From Methanosarcina horonobensis HB-1 = JCM 15518 (GTDB lineage Archaea; Halobacteriota; Methanosarcinia; Methanosarcinales; Methanosarcinaceae): a stretch of 64,000 nucleotides of DNA. Under the pieces are notes generated by a model. It was not told where the DNA came from. It ran no database searches and saw nothing but the letters and a program-made list of their open reading frames with translations. Position numbers and translations under genes: made by a program. Where the stretch lies: NCBI RefSeq assembly GCF_000970285.1, contig NZ_CP009516.1, positions 1,839,036-1,903,035 of the forward strand. Direction: 5' to 3'. This document shows positions 53,283 through 62,602 of the stretch, one piece after another (position 1 is the first letter of the stretch; each line of letters begins with the position of its first letter).

Positions 53283-54803
53283 TCAGCAAACGTGTATGTA
53301 TTTGTCCACAAGTTTCCTGATCTCTTCGTTCTTACCGTAGAGCCTCTCACTGAGCTGATTGTCGTCAAGGCCTTCAAGGTATTTTACGGTGTCATTGATC
53401 ATACCATCTGTGAAGACATCATACTGAGTGAAGACGTCCCTGTACTTCTTCAGGGCTTGAGCGGACTCATAGCAGGAAGCAGGCAGGTGTTCAAGCTGAG
53501 CGAGCCTGTCCTTGTGCTCTTCCTTGAAAATGTTGACATCAATGTAGAGCTTCTTTGCAAGGTCAAGAGCGTTGTCCATTTCAAAGCCGTGGCGGATACC
53601 TACAGCAAATGCTGCAAGAAGGAGGTAAAGGTCAGCTGAGGGGTCTGCTGCACGGAATTCAAAGGTTGACTTGTAGCTGTGGCTCCTGAATTCTTCATTG
53701 TAGGTCGGGTTGGCTATTGCAATCATCTTGCTGGACTCTTCAGAGAACCATCCGAGTGGCACACGAATGAGTGCGGAGCGGTTCCTGTCTCCCCAGCAGA
53801 TGTTGGTAGGAGCTTCCTGGTGAGGAACAAGGCGCAGGTAGGATGTTGGGATCCTGTTTCCAAAGGCAGTAATTCCTCCTGCAACGTCAAGAAGACCGGC
53901 CATTGCACGCTTTGCAGTGTCGCTGACGTCGCCGTTCTCCACCATAACACTCTTTCCATCCTTCAGGAGCTTCATGTGGACGTGCAGTCCGCTGCCTGCT
54001 TTTCCTACAGTGATCTTCGGGGCAAAGCTGACAACTACGCCGTACTGGTCGGCAAGCATCCTGAGCATCCATTTTGCAATAATCAGACGGTCTGCACTGT
54101 TCTCAAGTGTGTCGGTCTCGAACTCAATCTCGTTCTGCTCGTAGTAGTACTTGTCATCTGTGAAGTTTCCGACTTCGGAGTGCCCGTACTTAATTTTTCC
54201 TCCAGCTTCGGAGATGTACATCATTGCTTCTTTCCTTAACTGGTCGAATTTGGTGAAAGGATTGGACTCGTGGTACCCTCTCTGGTCAACAGCCGGGAAA
54301 CCCATGTTGACTTCATCTTTGTTGGCAATAATGTAGTATTCGAGTTCGCCCATTGCCTGAAGTTCGTAGCCTGTCTTCTCGGTCAGGACCTGAGAAGCCT
54401 TTTTCATGACAGTCTCGGAAGAGCTTTTGAGTGGGCTTCCGTCCTTGTCAAAGTAAGAACAGAGAATGTCAAGCGTTGGGATTTCTTCAAAAGGATTTAC
54501 AAAGGCAGTCCTGTATTTGGGGAGGACGTAGAGGTCGCTTGTATCTGCCTCGATGTAGGAGAAAAGACTTGATCCATCTACTCTTTCGCCAGCGGAAAGT
54601 ACGTTGTCAAGGTGTTCTTCGTCTCTGATCACGAAGGTAAGGGCTTTAAGCCTTCCATCTCCGCCAACATAGCGGAAGTTGAGCATCTTAATCCCGTTTT
54701 CCTTGATGAACTTTATAATGTCTTCTTTGGTGAATTCATTTGCTGGTTTATTGAGATACTGTACCAGTTTATTTGGATTCAGTTCTATAGATGATGTTTT
54801 CAT
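53283..54803 (-). CDS. glutamine synthetase family protein
   Basis: 506 residues. Catalytic motifs can be followed: DGSSLFSYIEADTSDLYVLP, MGELEYYI (metal Glu), GHSEVGNFTDDKYYYEQNEI (metal Glu), KAGSGLHVHMKL (metal His), RIPTSYLRLVPHQEAPTNIC and the STFEFRAADPSADLYL segment (substrate Arg). It is longer than the usual 440-470-residue archaeal GlnA and its N-terminal domain differs (IKMLNFRYVGGDGRLKALTF), so it may be a second, GlnA2-like enzyme or act on another amine. AAGGGAT precedes ATG 54801-54803. No nitrogen-regulatory gene is adjacent. Confidence 0.85.
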   Translation of the reverse strand: MKTSSIELNPNKLVQYLNKPANEFTKEDIIKFIKENGIKMLNFRYVGGDGRLKALTFVIRDEEHLDNVLSAGERVDGSSLFSYIEADTSDLYVLPKYRTAFVNPFEEIPTLDILCSYFDKDGSPLKSSSETVMKKASQVLTEKTGYELQAMGELEYYIIANKDEVNMGFPAVDQRGYHESNPFTKFDQLRKEAMMYISEAGGKIKYGHSEVGNFTDDKYYYEQNEIEFETDTLENSADRLIIAKWMLRMLADQYGVVVSFAPKITVGKAGSGLHVHMKLLKDGKSVMVENGDVSDTAKRAMAGLLDVAGGITAFGNRIPTSYLRLVPHQEAPTNICWGDRNRSALIRVPLGWFSEESSKMIAIANPTYNEEFRSHSYKSTFEFRAADPSADLYLLLAAFAVGIRHGFEMDNALDLAKKLYIDVNIFKEEHKDRLAQLEHLPASCYESAQALKKYRDVFTQYDVFTDGMINDTVKYLEGLDDNQLSERLYGKNEEIRKLVDKYIHVC

Positions 54804-55240
54804 AAATATCCCTTCTTTATGGTTGTATATTCGAGTATCAAAGCCTCAATTCAATACTGAATATTTTCAGGCTCTCATGTTCCCACATTAGTCGTAAATT
54901 TGTGAATTACAGCCTGCTAGGAAGAAGATAACTTACTGCTGTCTATATAAGCTTTTCTTTTCTTCCTATGTTTAGGAGGAGCGATATTCAAAAAAAAGAT
55001 ACCAGTAGACGGTATGCTCTCATTATCCGTACACATATTTTTTTAGAAACTGACCTGATACATATACCTGATACATATCTTGGACGAGCACAGCTAATAC
55101 ATATATCGGAAGAATACATATAGACTCATTATAAAAGCTGTCGGGTGAGAGTGAGAATCAGGGTTTTCAATTTCCTGTTTTGCTTCATCTCTACCGACAT
55201 TTTGCTTCATTTCTATCGACATTTGAAAGGGGATAAAGAT
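54804..55240. promoter_or_regulatory. divergent promoter region of glutamine synthetase family gene and fprA
   Basis: 437 bases between divergent genes. Repeated (T/A)GATACATAT and AATACATATA words occur between 55055 and 55125, possibly operator or TATA-type sites. The fprA ribosome site AAAGGGGAT is at about 55225. No further feature seen. Confidence 0.45.
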
Positions 55241-56422
55241 ATGGAAAATTATAATATTCCAGAAATAGCCCGGAAAGTATTCTGGGTTGGGGCAAAGGAC
55301 TGGAATCGCAGGATGTTTGATGCTTTGATTCCTCTACCCCAGGGAACAAGCTATAACGCTTACCTTGTGGAAGGAGAAGAGAAAACAGCCCTCATCGATA
55401 CCGTGAATCCCGGCTTTGAAGAGGAATTTGAACAAAAGATAAACCTTGTTTCCGACCTGAGAAAGCTGGACTACCTGATCATGAACCATGCCGAACCTGA
55501 CCATGCCAGCGCTATCCGTTATATTATGGACAGGGCACCGAATTCTGTGCTTATCACGACTGAGAGAGGGGTGAAACTGGCAAGTCTCTATCATGAGCTG
55601 CCGGAAGGCCGGGTAAAAGTTGTTGCCGAAGGAGATAGCCTTGATCTGGGAGGAAAAACTCTCCGCTTTATAGAAGCGCCCTGGCTGCACTGGCCAGAAA
55701 CTATGTTCACATACCTGCCAGAAGAAAAAGTCCTTTTTCCATGCGACTTTTTTGGAGCTCATACTGCCCAGGGAGTTTATGACGAGGACCTGGAAGACCT
55801 TATTCCCCTGGCAAAACGCTACTATGGAGAAATCATGATGCCTTTCGGGAAAATGGGTGCAAAAGCTCTTGAAAAAATAAAGGATCTTGATATTGAGATT
55901 ATTGCTCCAAGCCACGGGCCTATTTATAAAAACCCGAAGCGGATACTTGAGCCCTATGCAAAATGGACTGCGGGAGAAACCGAAAATAAAGCCCTTATTG
56001 TTTATGTGAGCATGTGGGGTTCTACAAAGGAAATGGTCAATACAATTGCAGAGACTCTGCTAAAAGAAGGCGTCGACGTTAGAGTATATGACCTTGCAGT
56101 CTCAGACATAGGGGATATTGCCAGAGAGCTCGTTGATTCACGAGCCATTATCCTTGGGGCTCCGACAGTTCTTGCAGGCATGCATCCACTTGCCCTGTAT
56201 GGCACCTACCTGGTAAAAGCGCTCAAGCCTCCGGCAAAGTATGGAGTTGTGCTCGGGTCATTTGGCTGGGGAGGGGGCGCATTGAGGCAGGCAGGAGATA
56301 TCCTGACTCCTTCGAATATGGAGGTTGTAGGGACTCTTCAGGTTAAAGGCAAGGCAAAGGACGAAGATTTAAAGAAAATTGAAGAGATTGGCAGACAACT
56401 TGCCCAAAAAATGAAGACATAA
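55241..56422 (+). CDS. fprA: flavodiiron protein, F420H2 oxidase
   Basis: 393 residues from ATG 55241 (GGGGAT six bases upstream); an upstream GTG is rejected. The N-terminal metallo-lactamase-like diiron domain has H83-x-E85-x-D87-H88 in MNHAEPDHASA, His in WLHWPETM, Asp in FPCDFFGAH and His in APSHGPIY. The flavodoxin domain begins at about 253 (ALIVYVSMWGSTKEM) with FMN loops VLAGMHPLALYGT and SFGWGGGALRQAG. In methanogens this enzyme reduces O2 to water with reduced F420, protecting the oxygen-sensitive pathway. No rubredoxin is fused or adjacent. Confidence 0.94.
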   Translation: MENYNIPEIARKVFWVGAKDWNRRMFDALIPLPQGTSYNAYLVEGEEKTALIDTVNPGFEEEFEQKINLVSDLRKLDYLIMNHAEPDHASAIRYIMDRAPNSVLITTERGVKLASLYHELPEGRVKVVAEGDSLDLGGKTLRFIEAPWLHWPETMFTYLPEEKVLFPCDFFGAHTAQGVYDEDLEDLIPLAKRYYGEIMMPFGKMGAKALEKIKDLDIEIIAPSHGPIYKNPKRILEPYAKWTAGETENKALIVYVSMWGSTKEMVNTIAETLLKEGVDVRVYDLAVSDIGDIARELVDSRAIILGAPTVLAGMHPLALYGTYLVKALKPPAKYGVVLGSFGWGGGALRQAGDILTPSNMEVVGTLQVKGKAKDEDLKKIEEIGRQLAQKMKT

Positions 56423-56584
56423 TTCCTGTGTAAACTCGAGCCTGTACCATGGTTTGTGCCTGGCTTGTGTCTGAGCCTGTGCATAAACCATTGTATTTTT
56501 TATAAACCTTACTTCGTAAAATATATATTGAAAATCGTTTTTGAATATCGGGTTTGTTGAATCGTACTCGGATTTGTTGAGTTA

Positions 56585-57426
56585 TCAGCCATGCCGGGCA
56601 AGTTCTTCACTTAATTTTTTAAACAGCAGTTCCAAGCCTTCGTAAACAGTGACTCCTAAAACTGTCCCCCATAAGGCATAAGGTTTTCAATCCCTGACCA
56701 CCCCTGCATAACTGCAGGTAAACTGACACTTAAAAAAGCCATCAGTTGAGCTGTTTGAACCCTTAAGGGGTTTAAAGTAATTCCTGTCAGGTCTCCTTTT
56801 GACTTTACTTTTCGGGATTTAAAAACCCTGGGGATAAAGAGGAGAGCAGCAGTAAGTACAAAAAATAACAGCCCTGTGCCCTGAAACTTATTTTTTCTCC
56901 TTCGCTTCCTGAGAAAGAGATAAACTGAGCTGAGAGTAATAAAAGTATAAACAAGACTCAAAAGTATAAAACAAGACTCCTGCAAAAGCTAGCTGGCTGC
57001 GCTTTGGTTCGGGAGGAATGCATCCAGAACAAAAGCCAGAAAGGCCAGGATAGAATAAATCCAGCCTCCGTGAAACAGAAGCCAGCCTGAAAGCAGGAGT
57101 ATGGCAAAAGAATCCAGAGTTCTGGCGGGCAGTCCTGTGCTTCTGTTTACGATACGGAGAAGCATGAGCTCAAGAAGAAGGGTGAGCAGGAGAGGAGATG
57201 GGAAAAATATAAACCCTATGCCGCTAAAAAAAGCCGCAACAAAGGCCGAAAGTTCATTGTCAGGATCTATTTCCCTTGCAAAAGCCCAGGCAAGAAACAC
57301 CGAAGCTCCTGCCATCAACCCCGCATAAGAAGCCGGAAAGATACCTCTTCCTGAAACAAGCTGGAAACCCATCGTCCCAGAAAGGAATAGCAGGGTAATT
57401 ACTACAATTATCCGGTTTGAATCCAC
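56585..57426 (-). pseudogene. membrane protein gene broken by three small indels
   Basis: The minus strand encodes a polytopic protein that can be traced through several frames. GTG 57426 to about FLP (RIIVVITLLFLSGTMGFQLV ... ILAFLAFVLDAFLP), then in another frame EPKRSQLAFAGVLF, then after an extra T LSLVYTFITLSSVYLFLRKR to GWSGIENLMP, and after a missing base near 56670 WGTVLGVTVYEGLELLFKKL to TGA 56585. Read naively it splits into two adjacent frames of 145 and 109 codons separated by an amber codon. The pattern with RVQTAQLMAFLSV near the end suggests a conserved archaeal membrane family of unknown role. A 19/20-base duplication at 56941-56979 lies within it. Confidence 0.6.
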
Positions 57427-57723
57427 AAATCATTCAGGAATGCTGTTTCCTGCAGGATACGGCATTTGAAGTTCAGATCGTTGGTGGGGGAAATTATTTG
57501 GCGAAGTATTTTATAATAATTTTATAATAACTAGACATGGGAAAAATATTGTGTGAGAAATTTATGATACAAATCTAATCGTAGTTTTCTAATTATAGCT
57601 AACCATAATATTCTAGTTATAACCTTTCAATTACTTTCAATTACAGCCTTTTCAGGCTACAGAAGGTTTTTTTATTAAGGTTATTTTATTTTCCTGGCAT
57701 CAGTTGAGGGCAGATGGTATACT
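57427..57723. other. intergenic with promoter of permease gene
   Basis: AT-rich; TTTATAATAATTTTATAATAA at about 57510-57530 could be promoter core on either strand, and short AATTATAGC/CTAGTTATAACC repeats follow. No gene seen. Confidence 0.4.
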
Positions 57724-59010
57724 ATGGAAAAGAGACCCGAACTAAAAAGAGAACTGAGTTTGGTAGAGATTACATTAACCGGAATTGGTAGTATTCTCGG
57801 AGCCGGTATTTACGTACTTTTGGGAACGGCTGCGGGGCTTGCAGGCAATCTTGTCTGGTTTTCTTTTTTGTTTGCAGGGATTACTGCCGCATTTTCCGCT
57901 TTCAGTTATATGGAACTCTCTTCTATGTATCCGCGGGCAGGGGCAGAGTATGAGTTTGTAAAAAGGGCTTTTGGAGAGCGTGTGGGGCTATTTGTGGGTC
58001 TGCTTGTTGTTTACTTTGTGATAATAACCAGTTCTGCAGTTGCCATTGGCTTTGGAAGGTATTTCAGCAACCTTTTCGGAGGGGAGAGTCTGATAGTAGC
58101 AGTGGGCCTGTTTATTGTCCTGAGCCTCATCATGGTTTACGGGGTCAAAGAATCGGCACGGGTTGCTATTCTCATTACCCTGATCGAATTTTCCGGACTT
58201 CTTATAGTCATGTATGTGGGACTTCCTTACCTTGGAACGGTAAATTATCTTGAGGCTCCGGACCTTGCAGGAGTTTTTGAGGCTTCTGCCCTTATTATTT
58301 TTGCATTTCTCGGCTTTGAAGATATAGTAAGGCTTTCCCAGGAGACAAAAGATGCAGAGAAAGCAACTCCCAGAGCTCTGCTCATTGCCATATCCGTTAC
58401 TGTTTTCCTCTACATCTGCGTGGCTATATCTGCTGTTAGTGTACTTGATTTTCAGGCTCTTGGAGTTTCTGAGGTCCCGCTTGCTGATGTTGTAGCTGTT
58501 GCATTCGGAAACGATGCTTTTATTCTCATGTCCTGGATTGCCATGTTTTCCACAATGAACACCGTACTCGTAGTCATGCTCGGAGGGTCGCGGATTGTCT
58601 ACGGGATGGCGGATTCAGGTTCGCTTCCCAAGTTCCTCTCGCGCGTACACCCTCGTTTCCAGACTCCCTGGACTGCAATTTTCGGAATTGCACTGGTTTC
58701 AAGCATTTTTGTCCTGATAGGCGACATAATAGTGGTAGCCAACATTGCTAACTTCATGATTTTTCTCGTCTTTTTTATGGTCAATATCTCCTTGATAAAG
58801 CTCCGTTATACCGATCCCGGAAGAAAACGCCCTTTCAAAATCCCTTTAAGCATAGGAAGTTTGCCACTGTTCCCTTCTCTTGGAGCATTATCCGCTGTTT
58901 TTCTTCTTTCCCAGATCAGCCTGGAGGTCATGGCTTATGGTTTTTTCCTTATAGCAATAGGATTAGTTATAGTGCTGCTCAGAACCAGAAAAAAGCCCTC
59001 GAGAGTTTGA
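57724..59010 (+). CDS. APC-family amino acid permease
   Basis: 428 residues with about twelve membrane segments. It starts ELSLVEITLTGIGSILGAGI, the G-I-G-x-I-x-G-x-G-I signature of helix 1 in APC transporters, followed by SAFSYMELSSMYPRAGAEYE (helix 2-3 loop) and GFEDIVRLSQETKDAEKATP. The C-terminal loop KPFKIPL-like (GRKRPFKIPLSIG) is also characteristic. Substrate is probably an amino acid; which one is unknown. The decarboxylase downstream is 646 bases away and not clearly linked. Confidence 0.88.
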   Translation: MEKRPELKRELSLVEITLTGIGSILGAGIYVLLGTAAGLAGNLVWFSFLFAGITAAFSAFSYMELSSMYPRAGAEYEFVKRAFGERVGLFVGLLVVYFVIITSSAVAIGFGRYFSNLFGGESLIVAVGLFIVLSLIMVYGVKESARVAILITLIEFSGLLIVMYVGLPYLGTVNYLEAPDLAGVFEASALIIFAFLGFEDIVRLSQETKDAEKATPRALLIAISVTVFLYICVAISAVSVLDFQALGVSEVPLADVVAVAFGNDAFILMSWIAMFSTMNTVLVVMLGGSRIVYGMADSGSLPKFLSRVHPRFQTPWTAIFGIALVSSIFVLIGDIIVVANIANFMIFLVFFMVNISLIKLRYTDPGRKRPFKIPLSIGSLPLFPSLGALSAVFLLSQISLEVMAYGFFLIAIGLVIVLLRTRKKPSRV

Positions 59011-59656
59011 AGAGTTAATTCTTCTGGAAAGTTTGATTCCCACTTTATTTTCTTGCGGTTAATTCTGCATATTGATCAAAAATGATTGTAAAGTTAGCCA
59101 GAACCTGAGCAAATAAGCAAAATTTTAAATGTGCATTTATCTGCCTTTTTTGCCTTATACAGCTTCAATATCACCCAAATTAATGTTTATTCCTTCAAAA
59201 TCGGTTTTCCTGTTATTTTCTTTCGTAAAGCCCTTTTTTCGAGTTTAAACCGCACCTATATTTTTTAAGGACAGATCAGCGTTTCTGGAAAGGTTTATAG
59301 TAATATATTGACTTTAAATGCTTTTAATGGAATAAAAAAGCATATATGTAGTTTTAATTAAGGAAAAAAGCATAATTAGACTTTTTTTCAAAATATGACG
59401 ATTTATATTGAATATTTTTGGATTTTAGCTATTTTTGAGTCTTGATATTCAACAAGAATTAGTTTTATATACCTAAAACCCTATTTGATTCGTTTTATTT
59501 CAGGGATTATCTATATTATTGATTACAAATTCCCTAACTAAAATAAATCCATAATGTACTAAAAATTTATAAACAGAACTGCCTAACTATAAACCGTAAC
59601 TATTGTTAGTTTTGGTTATAAATTCAGGTAAAATCAGGTTAAAAAAGGGAGTAGAT
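59011..59656. other. long AT-rich intergenic region
   Basis: No gene or clear dyad found. Several TATA-like runs near 59280-59360 and 59580. GGGAG at 59648-59652 serves the next gene. Confidence 0.4.
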
Positions 59657-60829
59657 ATGAGAAAAGAGCCTTATGAGTTCCCGCTTGAAGACTACCTCTC
59701 AAGAGAGGAGTTTAACAGAATTAAAAAATTCTCACGGGATAAAGAAACACCGTTTTTGATCGTTGATCTTCAGAAGATAGAACGAAGCTACGACGAACTG
59801 GTAGAGCACATGCCTTTTGCAAAAATTCACTATGCTGTTAAGGCCAATCCCATGGATAAGGTAGTGCTTGCCCTGAAGAAAAAAGGTTCCAATTTTGACG
59901 TGGCAACTATCTACGAGCTTGACCAGTTGCTAAGACTCGGAGTGGAACCTGAGAGGATAAGTTACGGAAATACAATCAAAAAAGAAAAAGATATAGCTTA
60001 TGCATATGAAAACGGAGTAAGGCTCTTTGTTACTGATTCTGAAAGTGATTTGAAGAAATTGGCAAGAAAAGCTCCAGGTTCCAGAGTCTTTTTCAGGATT
60101 CTTACAGAAAGTGACGGCGCGGACTGGCCGCTTTCCAGAAAATTCGGCTCCCATCCTGACCTGATATACAAACTGATTTTAAAAGCCGAAAAGCTAGGGC
60201 TTGAACCTTACGGCCTTTCTTTCCACGTCGGTTCCCAGCAAAGGGATATCGGACAGTGGGACAATGCAATCTCCAAGTGCAAATACCTTTTTGAAGCAGT
60301 GGCCGAAAAAGGGATTCAGCTGAAAATGATTAACCTCGGTGGAGGCTTTCCTGCAAAATATCAGGCTCAGGCTCATGATCTTGAGACTTATGCTCGAGAA
60401 ATCCGCCGCTTTTTACATGACGACTTCGGAGAAGAGCTTCCTGAAATCCTTATCGAGCCCGGGCGGTCTCTGGTCGCCGATGCTGGCATAATCGTAAGTG
60501 AAGTCGTTATGATCTCCAAAAAGGCCAGGTTCAACCAGTACAAATGGGTCTATCTCGACATAGGAAAATTCGGCGGCCTTATCGAAACTCTTGACGAATG
60601 CATTAAATATCCGATCTTCTGTGACAAAAAAGGCTGTGCTGAAGAGGTTATACTCGCAGGTCCGACCTGCGACAGCATGGATATCCTTTACGAGCATCAT
60701 AAGTATTCTTTTCCCCACACGATGAGAGAAGGCAACCGCGTATATATATTCACAACCGGAGCCTATACTCAAAGTTATAGTTCCATTTGTTTTAACGGCT
60801 TTCCACCTCTCAAGTCCTATATTATCTAA
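59657..60829 (+). CDS. PLP-dependent ornithine/lysine decarboxylase (fold III, eukaryotic ODC type)
   Basis: 390 residues from ATG 59657 (GGGAG five bases upstream). PLP-binding Lys is in KIHYAVKANP; LSFHVGSQQRD, NLGGGFPAKYQ and EPGRSLVADAG form the phosphate and substrate sites. The C-terminal GPTCDSMDILYEH supplies the active-site Cys from the neighbouring subunit, and CFNGFPPLKS closes the protein, as in ornithine decarboxylases. It most likely makes putrescine or cadaverine; specificity between ornithine, lysine and arginine cannot be read from these motifs. Confidence 0.88.
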   Translation: MRKEPYEFPLEDYLSREEFNRIKKFSRDKETPFLIVDLQKIERSYDELVEHMPFAKIHYAVKANPMDKVVLALKKKGSNFDVATIYELDQLLRLGVEPERISYGNTIKKEKDIAYAYENGVRLFVTDSESDLKKLARKAPGSRVFFRILTESDGADWPLSRKFGSHPDLIYKLILKAEKLGLEPYGLSFHVGSQQRDIGQWDNAISKCKYLFEAVAEKGIQLKMINLGGGFPAKYQAQAHDLETYAREIRRFLHDDFGEELPEILIEPGRSLVADAGIIVSEVVMISKKARFNQYKWVYLDIGKFGGLIETLDECIKYPIFCDKKGCAEEVILAGPTCDSMDILYEHHKYSFPHTMREGNRVYIFTTGAYTQSYSSICFNGFPPLKSYII

Positions 60830-61190
60830 AGGGCATTTGCCCTTTCTATTTTTTTCCATTTTTCTGATTTTAGAACAGTCTGTACTTTTACTTCATCGCT
60901 TGTGAGGGCACATGCTCTTCTTTTAATCCCTTCTCACTTCTCTCAAGAGCAATAATTACAAAGTTCCTGACCCTCAAAACCCTATCGTTAGCGATGCAAC
61001 TAAAACAGGATAATAGTAAAAGCACTCTTTTTTATTCTCTTTTTCTTCCTTGTAGCTATCTTCAGGTCTCTTTTTTGTTTCAGATAGTTTTCTCATATTT
61101 AGGTTGAAATTTTCAATGTTATTAAAAATTTCAATAAAACAAAATAATATAGTCAATTAGAAAATTAAAATTAAAGAATGTTTTTTGGGT

Positions 61191-61206
61191 CGATTATGAT
61201 ATATAT
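61191..61206 (+). promoter_or_regulatory. TATA-box region of small RNA copy 1
   Basis: CGATTATGATATATAT is identical to the sequence at 61925-61940, the same distance from the second RNA copy, while the bases between it and the RNA differ. Selective conservation marks it as the promoter core. Confidence 0.7.
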
Positions 61207-61223
61207 TACCGAGCTCTTATAAA

Positions 61224-61322
61224 AGAAGTAGATTGAGGGTAATAGGGTTTCCTCTCAATCTAAGGGTTGGATCGCAGGTAGGGACCTCGAGAATAGGGAC
61301 TCGAACCCTACCATCTACTTCT
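61224..61322 (+). ncRNA. structured small RNA, copy 1 (unnamed family)
   Basis: About 99 nt. The 5' AGAAGTAGAT (61224-61233) pairs perfectly with the 3' ATCTACTTCT (61313-61322). Inside are hairpin P2, TAGATTGAG/CTCAATCTA (61229-61237, 61254-61262), and hairpin P3, GGTAGGG/CCCTACC (61277-61283, 61306-61312) with inner TCGAG/CTCGA. Both hairpin loops contain AATAGGG. P1 and P2 share bases, so they may be alternative folds. No open frame is conserved with copy 2. TATA box 18-33 bases upstream. Family not recognised. Confidence 0.72.
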
Positions 61323-61906
61323 AAACTAACAGTTGGGTTTTAAATTCAATTTCGAATTATATTTCTTAAATATAGCTACTTCCAAATTAATTTTGAGGAA
61401 GACTTGCTCTTTTTTATAATGTCTTTATTTTAAATAAACCTTATGACCGTTCCTTAATTCCTAAATTCCTGAATTTATTATTTATGTGCTCGCAATTTAT
61501 AAGTGACAAATGTATGCATATTTTTATCAGGTTTTTAAACTGCCTTTAATTATGCTTACTATGTCCATTATATCTATTTGCTTGAGAAATTAACTCCCTT
61601 TTTTGTTTGATGAAGGCAGAAATTTCCACACTCAAATAGTTAACTATTTTGTAGAGATAAAATATACTGATAGTCAAATAGAACACAATATCCTTAAAAT
61701 AAATAACATACTGATAAAAAAGAATATCGCGTTAAGTTAAAAAAGAATGCTGTATTAAGCAAAGCACATAATTAAAACTAAAGTTAAGCATGAAATTTTA
61801 GAGAAAAACATGTGTTTATTACTGAAGGGGAAATCTTTGCTTGCTTTGTAAGATATTAAAAATTTACTTATGATTAAAATTTTTAATAAACCCAAAAAAA
61901 TATGCA
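61323..61906. other. AT-rich spacer between the two small RNAs
   Basis: About 580 bases of AT-rich DNA with no gene found on either strand. A CTCAAATAGTTAACTATTTTG palindromic word occurs near 61633, and an unrelated ATAGTCAAATAG word near 61671. Confidence 0.4.
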
Positions 61907-61924
61907 ATCACTATTTTTTTAGAT

Positions 61925-61940
61925 CGATTATGATATATAT
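61925..61940 (+). promoter_or_regulatory. TATA-box region of small RNA copy 2
   Basis: Identical 16-base CGATTATGATATATAT to that upstream of copy 1; initiation about 25 bases from its centre would fall at the first paired base of the RNA. Confidence 0.7.
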
Positions 61941-61959
61941 GTCCACATGATTATAAAAT

Positions 61960-62057
61960 GAATGTAGATTGAGAGTAATAGGGTTTCCTCTCAATCTAGG
62001 GTTGGATCGCAGGTAGGGATCCCGAGAATAGGGACTCGGCCCCTACCATCTGTTTCT
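61960..62057 (+). ncRNA. structured small RNA, copy 2
   Basis: Same architecture as copy 1: closing stem GTAGAT (61964-61969) with ATCTGT (62048-62053), where a U-A pair of copy 1 has become U-G. P2 is TAGATTGAG/CTCAATCTA; P3 is GGTAGGG/CCCTACC with inner CCGAG/CTCGG, in which the U-A pair of copy 1 is C-G, a compensatory double change. AATAGGG is retained in both loops (61977-61983, 62027-62033). GGGTTGGATCGCA between P2 and P3 is also identical. Confidence 0.72.
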
Positions 62058-62602
62058 GAGTCAAATTGCCATCTTTTTAACAGCGGGTTATAGTGGCTAA
62101 TATATTCGCCTACTCCACAATTCTTCTTTAATTATTTTTTAAAGATTTCCCTACATTTTAAGAATATCTGTAAGAGTGAACAAGCCTATACTGTCCCTAT
62201 TTTTATCGGATTAGTAATATAATAAAAATAGTTTTTAAAATATGGAAGAGAAATAGTATGAAAGAATGTGCTGGACACTAAAAACGTTCGGTAACCGCTC
62301 TGAATATTGATACTTGCTCAGTATAACAAGCGATATAGATATTGTGAACGCAACTGGTATAACATCTCTTATCCTCTCTGATATTCATTTACTTTTATAC
62401 CAGTTTTCTGGATTAAAGAAAAAAACTTATGATTAGACTCGCCAGGATAACTCTTGCCTGGGAGACGATATTACATCCGCATAATTGCTCGAGCCTAATC
62501 ATTTTCCTTTAACTTATTTCCTTTAACTTATTTCCTTTAGACTTATTTCCTTTTATTTCCTAAAGGCCCACACATCTGTTATTTAATGCATCTTTTTGCT
62601 AA
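62058..62602. other. intergenic downstream of small RNA 2
   Basis: CATCTTTTTAACAGCGGG just after the RNA includes a T-run that could end transcription. A threefold TTTCCTTTAACTTA-like repeat lies at 62500-62550, near the end of the peroxidase gene. No gene found. Confidence 0.4.

Noticed and set aside
56656-57426. Amber codon at 56989-56991 read as pyrrolysine to give a 255-residue membrane protein
   Set aside because: The sequence immediately around the TAG is out of the true frame. A different frame carries EPKRSQLAFAGVLF across the same bases, and a second indel is needed downstream, so the TAG is a by-product of frameshifts.
61224-62057. tRNA genes on the minus strand: GGGTTCGAGTCCC looks like a T-arm
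   Set aside because: Only the T-arm-like word fits in copy 1. There is no acceptor stem, D-arm or anticodon arm at tRNA spacing, and copy 2 (GGGGCCGAGTCCC) breaks the T-loop consensus.
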